Shown: positions 1 through 6,754 of the stretch, one piece after another | Position numbering within the stretch: position 1 is the stretch's first letter | Layout of the letters: each line of letters starts with the position of its first letter | Assembly (NCBI GenBank): GCA_029240775.1 | Contig: JARDZQ010000031.1 | Location: 1-10,081, forward strand | DNA length: 10,081 bases | Direction: 5' to 3' | Source: Rubrobacteraceae bacterium | GTDB lineage: Bacteria > Actinomycetota > Rubrobacteria > Rubrobacterales > Rubrobacteraceae | Translations under genes and position numbers: made by a program | Notes under the pieces: model-generated | The model's database searches: none | What the model saw: the letters and a program-made list of their open reading frames with translations, nothing else | Told to the model about the DNA's origin: nothing

Positions 1-33
1 CCCGCGTCTAACATCGCCTTTCAAACCCTCCAT
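1..33 (-). CDS. possible first codons of the next gene, cut by the window edge
   Basis: After the ftsA stop codon, the minus strand has an ATG at 31-33 that opens a frame reading MEGLKGDVRRG up to the window edge. A second ATG at 12-14 in another frame would read MLDA, with a GGAGG sequence about 12 bases before it. In dcw clusters the gene after ftsA is most often ftsZ, sometimes followed by ylmE/yggS and sepF. The first reading is basic and polar, which would suit the start of a YggS-type protein as well as anything else. Eleven residues are too few to identify it, and neither start has a well-placed ribosome binding site. This is a guess that a gene begins here, with no claim of function. 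Confidence 0.25.
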   Translation of the reverse strand, partial: MEGLKGDVRRG

Positions 34-57
34 CGCCTGCTCTAGGGCCTCGCCGGT

Positions 58-1260
58 CTATCCTCCCCTGAACCAGCTCCTGACCGCCTCCACTATGCTA
101 CCAAAACTCGTTGCCCCCGCACCTTTAACCTTTGGTCCAGGCTCACCGTGCCTGGCCGAGAAGTATAACAGACCGACAGAGGTTGCATACTGAGGTTTCT
201 GTACAGGTTTAATCTCGCCCCGGACGCGGCGCGGGGTTGCGGTCCGGGCGCGCATGCCGAGGATGTCCTCGGCGAGGTCGGTCATGCCGTCGAGGAGGGA
301 GCCGCCGCCGGTAAGGATGGCGCCACCCGGAAGGAGGTTATGAACATGCGCCTTCTCAAGTGATTCGCGGACCAACTCAAAGACCTCGCGGGCGCGGTAC
401 TCGAGGATCTGGCTCATAAAGCTGGCGTTGTAGTAGCGGTCGTCGAGCTTGACGGCGGCGACGGGGTCCACGGCGCCTGAAAGGACGGTGCCGTAGCGCC
501 GCTTCATCTTCTCGGACTTGTGTTGAGGGATCTTGAGCCCGTAGGCGAGGTCGGCGGAGAAGTTCTCGCCGCCGATAGGGATGACGGCGGTATGGGTTAG
601 CGCGCCCTTCAGGAAGGTCGCGATATCCGTGGTGCCGCCGCCTACGTCGACGAGGACGACGCCGGACTCGCGGTCGGAGTCGAGCAGGCACGCCTCTGCC
701 GAGGCCAGCGGCTCGAGCACCACGCGCGAGACCCTGACCCCGCAGTCCTCGACGACGTGCAGGAGGTTCTGGATGCTGGAGACGGCGCCGCTCACAACGT
801 GGGCCCGCATGGTGATCTTGCGTGCCGCGAGGCCGACCGGGTTCTTGACGCCCTCCGAGCCGTCCAGCACGTAGCCGCGCGGGACGACGTGGACCACCTG
901 CTCGTCCTCGTGCAAGTCCAGCTGACGCGCCTCCTGCTCCAGCTTCTTCAGGAAACGGTTGGAGATCGTGAGGTTCCTGGAACGGTTGAGTACCGTGACC
1001 TCGGTGTTGAAAGAGGAGATGTGGCTGCCGGCGATACCGACGCTCACCGGGCCGCCGAGCACGCCGCAGGCTTCGATCGCCGCCGCCACCGATTCCCCTG
1101 CCGCCCCTCGGTCCACGACGACGCCCCTCTTGAGCCCGTTGCTCGGTGCCTCCCCCATGGAGAGGACCTCGACCCACCCTCTCCTCGTGTCCACCCGCCC
1201 GGCGAGGGCCACGATCTTGGTGGTCCCCACGTCGATGCCGTAGACGAGAGATTGAGCCAC
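58..1260 (-). CDS. ftsA: cell division protein FtsA, actin-like membrane tether of the Z ring
   Basis: FtsA is an actin-family ATPase that anchors FtsZ filaments to the inner face of the membrane and recruits later division proteins. The 400-residue protein has the family signatures in order: phosphate-1 loop GIDVGTTK (8-15), the FtsA-specific 1C region (about 85-165, including PVGL and the RAHVVSG segment), phosphate-2 loop DVGGGTTD (205-212) and the adenosine motif GGAILTGGGSLLDGM (312-326). A flexible linker (about 372-384) leads to a C-terminal amphipathic helix, SFGSIVEAVRSWFRGG, the expected membrane-targeting sequence. Length is normal for the family. The start is GTG (1258-1260) with GGAG six bases upstream, 9 bases after the ftsQ stop. 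It could only be confused with another actin-like ATPase such as PilM or MreB, and the 1C region, C-terminal helix and position after ftsQ exclude these. Family membership is very secure. Confidence 0.97.
   Translation of the reverse strand: MAQSLVYGIDVGTTKIVALAGRVDTRRGWVEVLSMGEAPSNGLKRGVVVDRGAAGESVAAAIEACGVLGGPVSVGIAGSHISSFNTEVTVLNRSRNLTISNRFLKKLEQEARQLDLHEDEQVVHVVPRGYVLDGSEGVKNPVGLAARKITMRAHVVSGAVSSIQNLLHVVEDCGVRVSRVVLEPLASAEACLLDSDRESGVVLVDVGGGTTDIATFLKGALTHTAVIPIGGENFSADLAYGLKIPQHKSEKMKRRYGTVLSGAVDPVAAVKLDDRYYNASFMSQILEYRAREVFELVRESLEKAHVHNLLPGGAILTGGGSLLDGMTDLAEDILGMRARTATPRRVRGEIKPVQKPQYATSVGLLYFSARHGEPGPKVKGAGATSFGSIVEAVRSWFRGG
162..170 (-). promoter_or_regulatory. candidate extended -10 promoter element inside the 3' end of ftsA
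   Basis: The minus strand reads TGTTATACT, which matches the extended -10 pattern TGnTATAAT with one mismatch in the hexamer. It sits in a patch of lower GC (about 160-215) within the last 110 bases of ftsA, roughly 130 bases before the possible next start at 33. No good -35 box is present at 15-18 bases; the best is TATGCA. Extended -10 promoters can work without one. Extra promoters inside ftsA or ftsQ that raise ftsZ expression are known from other bacteria. That this one is active is inference. Confidence 0.28.
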
Positions 1261-1269
1261 GACCCGCTC

Positions 1270-1908
1270 CTACCCGGCGCCGTCCGCGCCGCCGTTCGAA
1301 GACCCGCCGACCACTACCCTCTGCGGCGAGCGGAGGTCGAAGATGGGGGCGTTAGGGTGCTGACTCATGACACCCTCCAGCGCTCGCGCCTGCCCGGCGC
1401 CGACCTCCCCGGAGAAGACGACGCGGCGCCCCTCAACCGTGGCCTCGATGCCGCCAGGCCCGGCCTCGTCAACCGAGTCCAGCCTGATGCCGTTGCTCTC
1501 AAGCACCCTCGCGAACTCCACTACCTCCCCCACCAGATCCTCGCCCAGCTCCACCCTCTCGAGGTTCGCTCCTCCCGGCTCCGGGAGCCTCGTCCCGTCC
1601 GCCGCCAGGATCACACGCCGCCCCTCAACCTCCGCGTCCAACACCACGCGACGTTCCTCAACCTCTACCGTAACTATACCGGAATCCCAATTTTTGGTCA
1701 CCACCGCACCTTCAACCCAAGGATTAGACTCTATCTTCTCCTCGAGAGAGGCGGCATTGAGGGTGAGGAGGCTCGCGCGGTCGGGTACGGCCTTCCAGGC
1801 CTCTGATTCGGGGAACATGTGGGCCCCGATCACCTGCACCCCGGCGACGGGGACGGTGAGGTAGGAGACGACGAAGACTATGGCGGTGGTGAGGGCGGCG
1901 ACCGCCAC
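1270..1908 (-). CDS. ftsQ: cell division protein FtsQ/DivIB, single-pass membrane protein with POTRA domain
   Basis: FtsQ is a bitopic membrane protein that scaffolds the FtsL-FtsB complex and helps control septal synthesis. From the GTG at 1906-1908 the protein has 212 residues: a hydrophobic segment (about 3-25), then a POTRA domain (about 24-90) with VQVIGAH, the NPWVEGAVVTKNWDSGIVTV block (62-81) and EVEERRVV, then a FtsQ domain ending in IFDLRSPQRVVV (189-200) and a Gly-rich tail. It is short for the family because the cytoplasmic N-terminus is nearly absent with this start. The frame stays open upstream to a stop at 2020-2022. Codons just before the GTG would encode PKFRDLLRAIVIS, a typical basic pre-membrane stretch, but contain no ATG, GTG or TTG. 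A GGGAG (1957-1961) lies six bases before an ATA (1948-1950), so the true start may be further upstream. The family call rests on domain pattern and place between murC and ftsA. Confidence 0.9.
   Translation of the reverse strand: MAVAALTTAIVFVVSYLTVPVAGVQVIGAHMFPESEAWKAVPDRASLLTLNAASLEEKIESNPWVEGAVVTKNWDSGIVTVEVEERRVVLDAEVEGRRVILAADGTRLPEPGGANLERVELGEDLVGEVVEFARVLESNGIRLDSVDEAGPGGIEATVEGRRVVFSGEVGAGQARALEGVMSQHPNAPIFDLRSPQRVVVGGSSNGGADGAG
1673..1701 (-). promoter_or_regulatory. candidate sigma-70-type promoter inside ftsQ, directed at ftsA
   Basis: On the minus strand GTGACC (1696-1701) and TATAGT (1673-1678) are separated by 17 bases. They match the -35 and -10 consensus at four and five of six positions, with ideal spacing. 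The spacer begins with a run of five A residues in an AT-rich patch that stands out from the surrounding GC-rich coding DNA. The site lies about 410 bases before the ftsA start. It falls over codons for the conserved TKNWDSG part of FtsQ, so protein coding could explain some of the composition. Promoters within ftsQ that drive ftsA and ftsZ are known in Escherichia coli. Activity here is inference. Confidence 0.3.
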
Positions 1909-1951
1909 GGAGATGACGATAGCGCGGAGCAGGTCTCTGAACTTTGGTATC

Positions 1952-3310
1952 TCAGGCTCCCAGTATCTCCAGCAGTTCCTCGCCCGCCCTCGAGATGTCC
2001 CCGGCGCCGAGTGTGAGGATCATGTCTCCCGGCTCGGAGATCTCACGCAGCACCTTCGGTATGATGTCTTGCTGGGGGAGGTAGTACACCTCCGGGTGGC
2101 CGCTCGTCTCGCAGATCGCGTCCACCACCAGCTTTCCGTTCACCCCCGGCTGGGGCATCTCACCAGCGCCGTAGACCTCGGTTACTAAGACCGCGTCCGC
2201 GGCTGCGAAGGCTTTGCCGAACTCGCGGTAGAGCTTGCGTGTACGGGAGTAGCGGTGCGGCTGGAAGACGGCCACGACCCGGCCACCTGAGGGCGCGGTC
2301 GCGCGGGCGGCTTCTAGCGTGGCGGAGAGCTCGGTGGGATGGTGAGCGTAGTCGTCGACGACCCTGACCTCAGCCCTCTCTCCCTTGAGCTGGAAGCGGC
2401 GGCGTACGCCTCCGAAGTCCTTCAAGGTACGTGCTGCGGTCAATGCGTCGTGGCCGAGCCAGCGCGCGATCCCGGCGGCGGCCAGCGAGTTGAGCACGTT
2501 GTGCCGCCCGAAGACGCCGAGCTCGACCGTGCCGCGACGCTCGCCGCCCTCCAAGAGCACGTAGCTATTCGGGCCGAGGATCTCCGCCCTCAGGTCCCCG
2601 GCCGAGAGGCCGTAGGTCGTGGCCGGGCAGGGGGCGTCGGCGACGAGCCGGGAGAAGGCAGGGTCTTCGGCCCAGGTCACGAGGTGCCCGTCGGGCGGAA
2701 GCGCGGCGACGAAGGCGGAGAAGGTCTCCAGGACGTCGTCGAGCGAGGCGTAGAAGTCAGGGTGGTCGAACTCCACGTTGGTGACCACGGCGGCCTGGGG
2801 CCTGAGCTGGAGGAGCGAGCGGTCGCTCTCGTCCGCCTCCGCGACGACCAGGTCCGCGCGCCCGAAGGCCACGTTGCTCCCGATGTCGTTGAGCTCGCCG
2901 CCAACCAGCGCGGTCGGGTTCTCGCCCAGCGCCCGCAGAGCGTGGGCCGTCATGCTCGTCGTCGTCGTCTTGCCATGGGTGCCGGCCACGGCGATGCCGC
3001 AGCTGCCCTCCAGGATCCAGGCCAGCGCCGCGGCGCGAGGGATCACCGGTATGGACCTGCGCCTGGCCTCAAGTAGCTCGGGGTTGGTCTTGGGGATGGC
3101 GGTCGAGATGACGACCCGGTCCGCGTCCCCAACCTGCCCCGCAGCGTGCCCGATGTAGACCGTCACACCGGCCTCCCTGAGCCTCCTGGTGTATGGAGAC
3201 TCCTTGAGGTCCGAGCCTGTAACGACGTCCCCCCTCCTGCTCAGGACCTCGGCTATCCCGCTCATGCCTGCCCCGCCGATGCCTATCATGTGGATTCTCA
3301 TATCTCTCAC
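1952..3310 (-). CDS. murC: UDP-N-acetylmuramate--L-alanine ligase MurC
   Basis: MurC is the cytoplasmic ATP-dependent ligase that joins L-alanine to UDP-MurNAc, the first peptide-forming step of peptidoglycan precursor synthesis. The 452-residue protein shows the full Mur ligase plan: N-terminal UDP-binding loop GIGGAGMSG (10-18), ATP P-loop AGTHGKTTTTSM (109-120), EADESD (158-163), NVEFDHPDFY (178-187), FGRHNVLNSLAAAG (267-280), GVRRRF (301-306), DDYAHHPTE (319-327) and FQPHRYSRTR (349-358). The YAHHPTE motif and GIGGAGMSG start mark MurC rather than the related Mpl or MurD. The GTG start (3308-3310) overlaps the murG stop as GTGA. An ATG at 3299-3301, three codons on, has GGGAG eight bases upstream and gives MRIHMIGIGG, closer to where homologues begin, so it is a real alternative. 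The gene ends at TGA 1952-1954. murB does not follow, unlike in some clusters. Confidence 0.97.
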   Translation of the reverse strand: MRDMRIHMIGIGGAGMSGIAEVLSRRGDVVTGSDLKESPYTRRLREAGVTVYIGHAAGQVGDADRVVISTAIPKTNPELLEARRRSIPVIPRAAALAWILEGSCGIAVAGTHGKTTTTSMTAHALRALGENPTALVGGELNDIGSNVAFGRADLVVAEADESDRSLLQLRPQAAVVTNVEFDHPDFYASLDDVLETFSAFVAALPPDGHLVTWAEDPAFSRLVADAPCPATTYGLSAGDLRAEILGPNSYVLLEGGERRGTVELGVFGRHNVLNSLAAAGIARWLGHDALTAARTLKDFGGVRRRFQLKGERAEVRVVDDYAHHPTELSATLEAARATAPSGGRVVAVFQPHRYSRTRKLYREFGKAFAAADAVLVTEVYGAGEMPQPGVNGKLVVDAICETSGHPEVYYLPQQDIIPKVLREISEPGDMILTLGAGDISRAGEELLEILGA

Positions 3311-4401
3311 TCCCTCTCCGCGGCCGCGCGCAGCAGCCTGCCCGCCACCTCGTCCGCAGCGCTCGGGGTCGCCAGCGCGCGCATCCGCCCGGCGAGCCCC
3401 TCTCGTCGTCGTTCGTCCTCGAGCAGAGCCTCGACCCGCCCACGCAACACGGCCGCGTCGACGTCCGAGTCCAGGAGCAGTTCTCCGGCGCCCCTCTCTG
3501 TGAAGAACCGCGCGTTGTACAGCTGATGGTCTCCCGTCGCGTAAGTAAAGGGCACCATGATGGTAGCCCTCCCGACCGCCGCCGTGTCGAACAGAGATCC
3601 CGCCCCCGCCCGGCTCACCACCACCTCGGCCGCTGCGAGGTAGCGCCAGATCTCCTCCGCGTACTCCAGTATTACGTGTCTTGGGTTGTCCGTCTGGAGG
3701 CGCGGGTAGTCGCGGCGGCCGGCGATCTGGACCACCGTGTAGGGTGTCGAGCCACCAAAGGCTTCGGCGGCAGAGAGGTTCAGTTTTAGCGCCCCGCCGC
3801 TCCCGCCGAAGATCAGGACGACCGGTGGCTGCAGTCCGAGGTCGCGCAATGCTTCCTCTCGCGAGACGTCGAAGAGCTCTCTGCGGGTGGGCATCCCGAC
3901 CCAGGCGGCGTCCCTGAGGTGCTCTGCCGCTGAGGGGAACGTCACGAAGGTCCCTGTCGTGAAGCGCGAGGCCAAACGGTTCACGCGGCCCGGCACCGAG
4001 TTCTGCTCGTGCAGGAAGGTCGGGATGCCTAAAGTGCTCGCGGCGGCGACGGCCGGAGCGCTCGCGTAGCCGCCTACCCCGAGGACCGCAGCCGGACCGA
4101 GTCCCTTCATCAGGGTCCGGCAGCGGGAGAGCGCCCTCAGGAACAGGAGAGCCGCGCGGGCACGGGCGACGGGGCCGCCCGAGAGGCCCGTGAGGGGCAG
4201 CGTGTGCAGGGCGTAGCCGGCGCGCGGGACGAGATCCCTCTCGATGCCTGCCTGCGCGCCGACGAACTCCACCGCAGCTCCCCCCTCGCTCAAGCTATCC
4301 GCCACGCACAGCGCGGGGATCGCGTGCCCTCCCGTACCGCCGCCCGCGATCACTATGCGCGGCCTTGCGGCGGCGCGGCCTTGCCTCTCTCGCTCGTTCA
4401 C
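3307..4401 (-). CDS. murG: UDP-GlcNAc: lipid I N-acetylglucosaminyltransferase MurG
   Basis: MurG is a peripheral membrane GT-B glycosyltransferase (family GT28) that transfers GlcNAc from UDP-GlcNAc to lipid I, making lipid II on the inner face of the membrane. The 364-residue protein has the N-terminal glycine loop AGGGTGGHAIPAL (19-31), the second loop LGVGGYASAP (107-116), HEQNSVPGRVNRL (131-143), a third loop FGGSGGA (198-204) starting the C-terminal domain, and the nucleotide-binding stretch SRAGAGSLFDTAAVG (263-277) followed by VPFTYATGDHQLYNA (283-297). The conserved glutamate of this stretch is aspartate here (D272). The start is GTG (4399-4401), with GGAGG only three bases upstream. 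No later start would keep the N-terminal strand and glycine loop intact, except a GTG directly at IVIAGGG. As a result its first 35 codons overlap the end of ftsW in another frame. The stop overlaps the murC start. Confidence 0.97.
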   Translation of the reverse strand: MNERERQGRAAARPRIVIAGGGTGGHAIPALCVADSLSEGGAAVEFVGAQAGIERDLVPRAGYALHTLPLTGLSGGPVARARAALLFLRALSRCRTLMKGLGPAAVLGVGGYASAPAVAAASTLGIPTFLHEQNSVPGRVNRLASRFTTGTFVTFPSAAEHLRDAAWVGMPTRRELFDVSREEALRDLGLQPPVVLIFGGSGGALKLNLSAAEAFGGSTPYTVVQIAGRRDYPRLQTDNPRHVILEYAEEIWRYLAAAEVVVSRAGAGSLFDTAAVGRATIMVPFTYATGDHQLYNARFFTERGAGELLLDSDVDAAVLRGRVEALLEDERRREGLAGRMRALATPSAADEVAGRLLRAAAERE

Positions 4402-5446
4402 TGTCCTCCGATATCCGGTACAGGATGCCCACGGCGGCGAAGCACACCATCAGGCTCGAACCGCCGTAGCTGATGAACGGCAACGTCATCCCGGTGAGCG
4501 GGAGGACGACCATCGCGGCCCCCATGTTGAAGATCGCCTGCACGGCGAGCATGGTCGTAAGGCCCGCGGCCAGACAGCGGCCCAGGACGGTCGGCGCCTG
4601 CAGGGAGATGCGGAACCCCGCGAGCGTCAGAAAACCGAAGGCGGCGATAACCATCACCATCCCCAGGAGCCCGAGCTCCTCGCCGATGAGCGCGAAGATC
4701 ATGTCCGTCCCAAGCTCCGGCACGGCGGCTCCCCGGCTACCCGCGCCCGTGCCGGAGCCGAAGAAACCACCCGCCTTGATAGCGACCATGGACTGAACGA
4801 CCTGGTAGCCCGACCCGTCCGCGACGGCCCAGGGATCGAGGAAGGTCATGAACCGCTCGCGGCGGTAGGGGGCGAGCATCATGACCCCGACGAGCGCGAC
4901 GAAGGCCGCGGCTGCGGAGAGCACGAGGTCGCGCGTCCTGAGCTCCGAGGCCCAGAGCACACCGGCGGCGCCCGCGAGCAGCACGACGGAGGTGCCGAAG
5001 TCCGGCTCGACGACCACGAGCCCGAAGAGCACGCCCACCGCCGCCAGCGGCCTCAGCGGCAGGCCCGAGCCTGGAGGGACACGCGCCACCGCGCAGCTCA
5101 AGCTCACGATGGCGGCCAGCTTCGCGAACTCCCCTGGTTGCAGGCTCACGGGGCCGAGGTCCAGCCACCGGCGCGACCCTCCGACCTCCGCACCGATCCC
5201 CGGCACCAGCACCAGTATCAGGCCGCAAAGCACCACGAGATAGAGGACCGGTGCGTACCTCCGCCAGGCGGTGTAACGCACCCGGCTAGCGACGAAGAAG
5301 GCCCCGACCCCGAGGACCACATGACCGGCACGCGGCAAGAGGTAGTGCGGTCCGACCTCCCGGTAGGTCGCCGAATACACCATGACGAGCCCCAGGAGCG
5401 AGAGGCCCAGAGAGACGAAGAACAAGTTGGCGCGCAGGCCGGTCAA
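4295..5446 (-). CDS. ftsW: septal peptidoglycan polymerase FtsW (SEDS family)
   Basis: FtsW is a SEDS-family integral membrane glycosyltransferase that polymerises lipid II into septal glycan strands together with the FtsI-type transpeptidase. The 383-residue protein has about ten hydrophobic segments and the family motifs GSRRWLDLGPVSLQPGEFAKL (90-110), VVEPDFGTS (145-153, whose Asp149 matches the essential SEDS aspartate), YQVVQSMVAIKAGGFFGSGTG (214-234), PELGTDMIFALIGEELG (243-259) and PFISYGGSSLM (323-333). RodA is the alternative, but the position between murD and murG supports FtsW. The usual HTDFIF reads GTDMIF here. The start is TTG (5444-5446), overlapping the murD stop as TTGA. The last 35 residues (349-383) form an arginine-rich cytoplasmic tail encoded within the beginning of murG, ending at TAG 4295-4297. 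Confidence 0.95.
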   Translation of the reverse strand: MTGLRANLFFVSLGLSLLGLVMVYSATYREVGPHYLLPRAGHVVLGVGAFFVASRVRYTAWRRYAPVLYLVVLCGLILVLVPGIGAEVGGSRRWLDLGPVSLQPGEFAKLAAIVSLSCAVARVPPGSGLPLRPLAAVGVLFGLVVVEPDFGTSVVLLAGAAGVLWASELRTRDLVLSAAAAFVALVGVMMLAPYRRERFMTFLDPWAVADGSGYQVVQSMVAIKAGGFFGSGTGAGSRGAAVPELGTDMIFALIGEELGLLGMVMVIAAFGFLTLAGFRISLQAPTVLGRCLAAGLTTMLAVQAIFNMGAAMVVLPLTGMTLPFISYGGSSLMVCFAAVGILYRISEDSERAREARPRRRKAAHSDRGRRYGRARDPRAVRGG

Positions 5447-6750
5447 CGCCGGACCTCGGCGATCTCAGCCACCAGCTGGGCGAACTCCTCTCCCCGCTCG
5501 GCGTACCCCGCGAACTGGTCGAAGCTCGCGCAGCCCGGCGAGAGCAGGACGACATCCCCCTCCCTGGCGAGCGAAGCGGCCTCCGCGACGGCCTCCCGCA
5601 GGTCCGCGACCAGCCGACAGACGTCCCCGGAGCCTCTGAGGTACGCGAAGATGCCGGGGCCCGCCTCGCCTTGGCAGACGATCGCCCGGCATCTCGCGAG
5701 GTGCGGCAGTATCTCCGCAAAGTCCGTCTCCTTCTCGGAGCCGCCGAGGATCAGCACGACGGGTTCCTCGAAGCTGTTCAGCGCCGCGGCGACCGCCGCC
5801 GGGTTGGTCGCCTTGGAGTCGTCCACGTACAGAACTCCCGCCCGCTCGGCGACGATCTCCAAGCGGTGGGGCTTGAGCCGGTAGCCGAGGAGCCCGGCCC
5901 GGATGCTCTCGAACGAAGCCCCCAGTCTCTGAGCCGCCGCGCCCGCGAAGAGCGCGTTCTCGAGGTTGTGCGTTCCGGCGAAGCGCAGCTCCGCCTCGGC
6001 TGCTATCTCGCGCCCCCGCAGCGAGAGCCGTCCGCCGCGCACCGCGGTGTCTCCCTCGCCCACGACAAGCACCTCCGTGGCGAGCTCGGCCGCCGCTCCG
6101 AGTCCCACGGGATCGCGCGCGCTCACGAGCGCGAGGTCTTCCGGTCCCTGTCCCTCAAAGACGCGCAGCTTGTCGCGTGCGTACTCCCCGAAAGAGGCGT
6201 GCCAGTTCAGGTGATCTGGCCGCGCGTTCAAGAGTGCTGCGACGTCGAAGCCGGGCCGCTCCAGGTAGTGAAGCTGGAAGGATGAGACCTCCAAAACGAG
6301 AAGTCCGGCCTCGCGCACCTCATCCAGGCACCCGGTCAGGGCGCGCCACGAGTTCCCGGCCACGGCGTGCGGCACCCCGCCAAGCATCCTGCGCAGCATG
6401 TCCACCACCGTCGTCTTTCCGTTCGTCCCGGTGACCGCCGCCACCCTGACCCGGCCCCCGAGCATCTCGAGGCCCAGCCCGACCTCGGAGATGATCGGCA
6501 CCCCTCGCTCCTCGGCGGCCCGCAGCACGGGGTCGCGGGGCCGGATGCCAGGGCTCACCACGACCCGGTCCGCTTCTTTCAAGATCTCCGGTCCCGCGCC
6601 GAGGACGCCCTCGACACCGAGCTCTCTCAGGGTTCTTTGCAGGCAGTCGTCGTCGCCGGCATCCGCCACCCTGACCCTCTCGTTCTCTCGCACGAGGGCT
6701 TGCGTCGCCGAGATCCCGGATTCCCCGAGCCCGTACACCAGGGTAAACAC
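5443..6750 (-). CDS. murD: UDP-N-acetylmuramoylalanine--D-glutamate ligase MurD
   Basis: MurD is the cytoplasmic ligase that adds D-glutamate to UDP-MurNAc-L-Ala using ATP. The 435-residue protein has the N-terminal nucleotide fold VYGLGESGIS (5-14), P-loop VTGTNGKTT (106-114), LEVSSFQL (153-160), NARPDHLNWHASFGEYARDKL (175-195, with Lys194 at the usual carbamylated-lysine place), HNLENALFA (261-269), YVDDSKATNPAA (308-319), LILGGSEKETDF (333-344) and LSPGCASFDQF (403-413). These are diagnostic for MurD. The segment normally reading GNIG is GNSW here (132-135). I chose the GTG at 6748-6750, four bases after the mraY stop and preceded by GGGGTGA, because it places the nucleotide fold at the N-terminus as in the family. 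The longer frame from 6864 adds a low-complexity stretch that only mirrors mraY. The stop overlaps the ftsW start by four bases. Confidence 0.96.
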   Translation of the reverse strand: MFTLVYGLGESGISATQALVRENERVRVADAGDDDCLQRTLRELGVEGVLGAGPEILKEADRVVVSPGIRPRDPVLRAAEERGVPIISEVGLGLEMLGGRVRVAAVTGTNGKTTVVDMLRRMLGGVPHAVAGNSWRALTGCLDEVREAGLLVLEVSSFQLHYLERPGFDVAALLNARPDHLNWHASFGEYARDKLRVFEGQGPEDLALVSARDPVGLGAAAELATEVLVVGEGDTAVRGGRLSLRGREIAAEAELRFAGTHNLENALFAGAAAQRLGASFESIRAGLLGYRLKPHRLEIVAERAGVLYVDDSKATNPAAVAAALNSFEEPVVLILGGSEKETDFAEILPHLARCRAIVCQGEAGPGIFAYLRGSGDVCRLVADLREAVAEAASLAREGDVVLLSPGCASFDQFAGYAERGEEFAQLVAEIAEVRR

Positions 6751-6754
6751 GGGC

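Noticed and set aside
1..57. Transcription terminator after ftsA
   Set aside because: No stem followed by a T-run is visible on the minus strand, and a possible coding start lies here.
757..1806. Plus-strand open frame of 349 codons opposite ftsA and ftsQ
   Set aside because: It spans two secure genes and their junction on the other strand, with no motif or convincing start signal.
4244..5884. Plus-strand open frame of 546 codons opposite murG, ftsW and murD
   Set aside because: It has a low-complexity product rich in R, H, E, P and D, no recognisable motif, and runs opposite three secure genes. Such frames arise from GC-rich codon usage.
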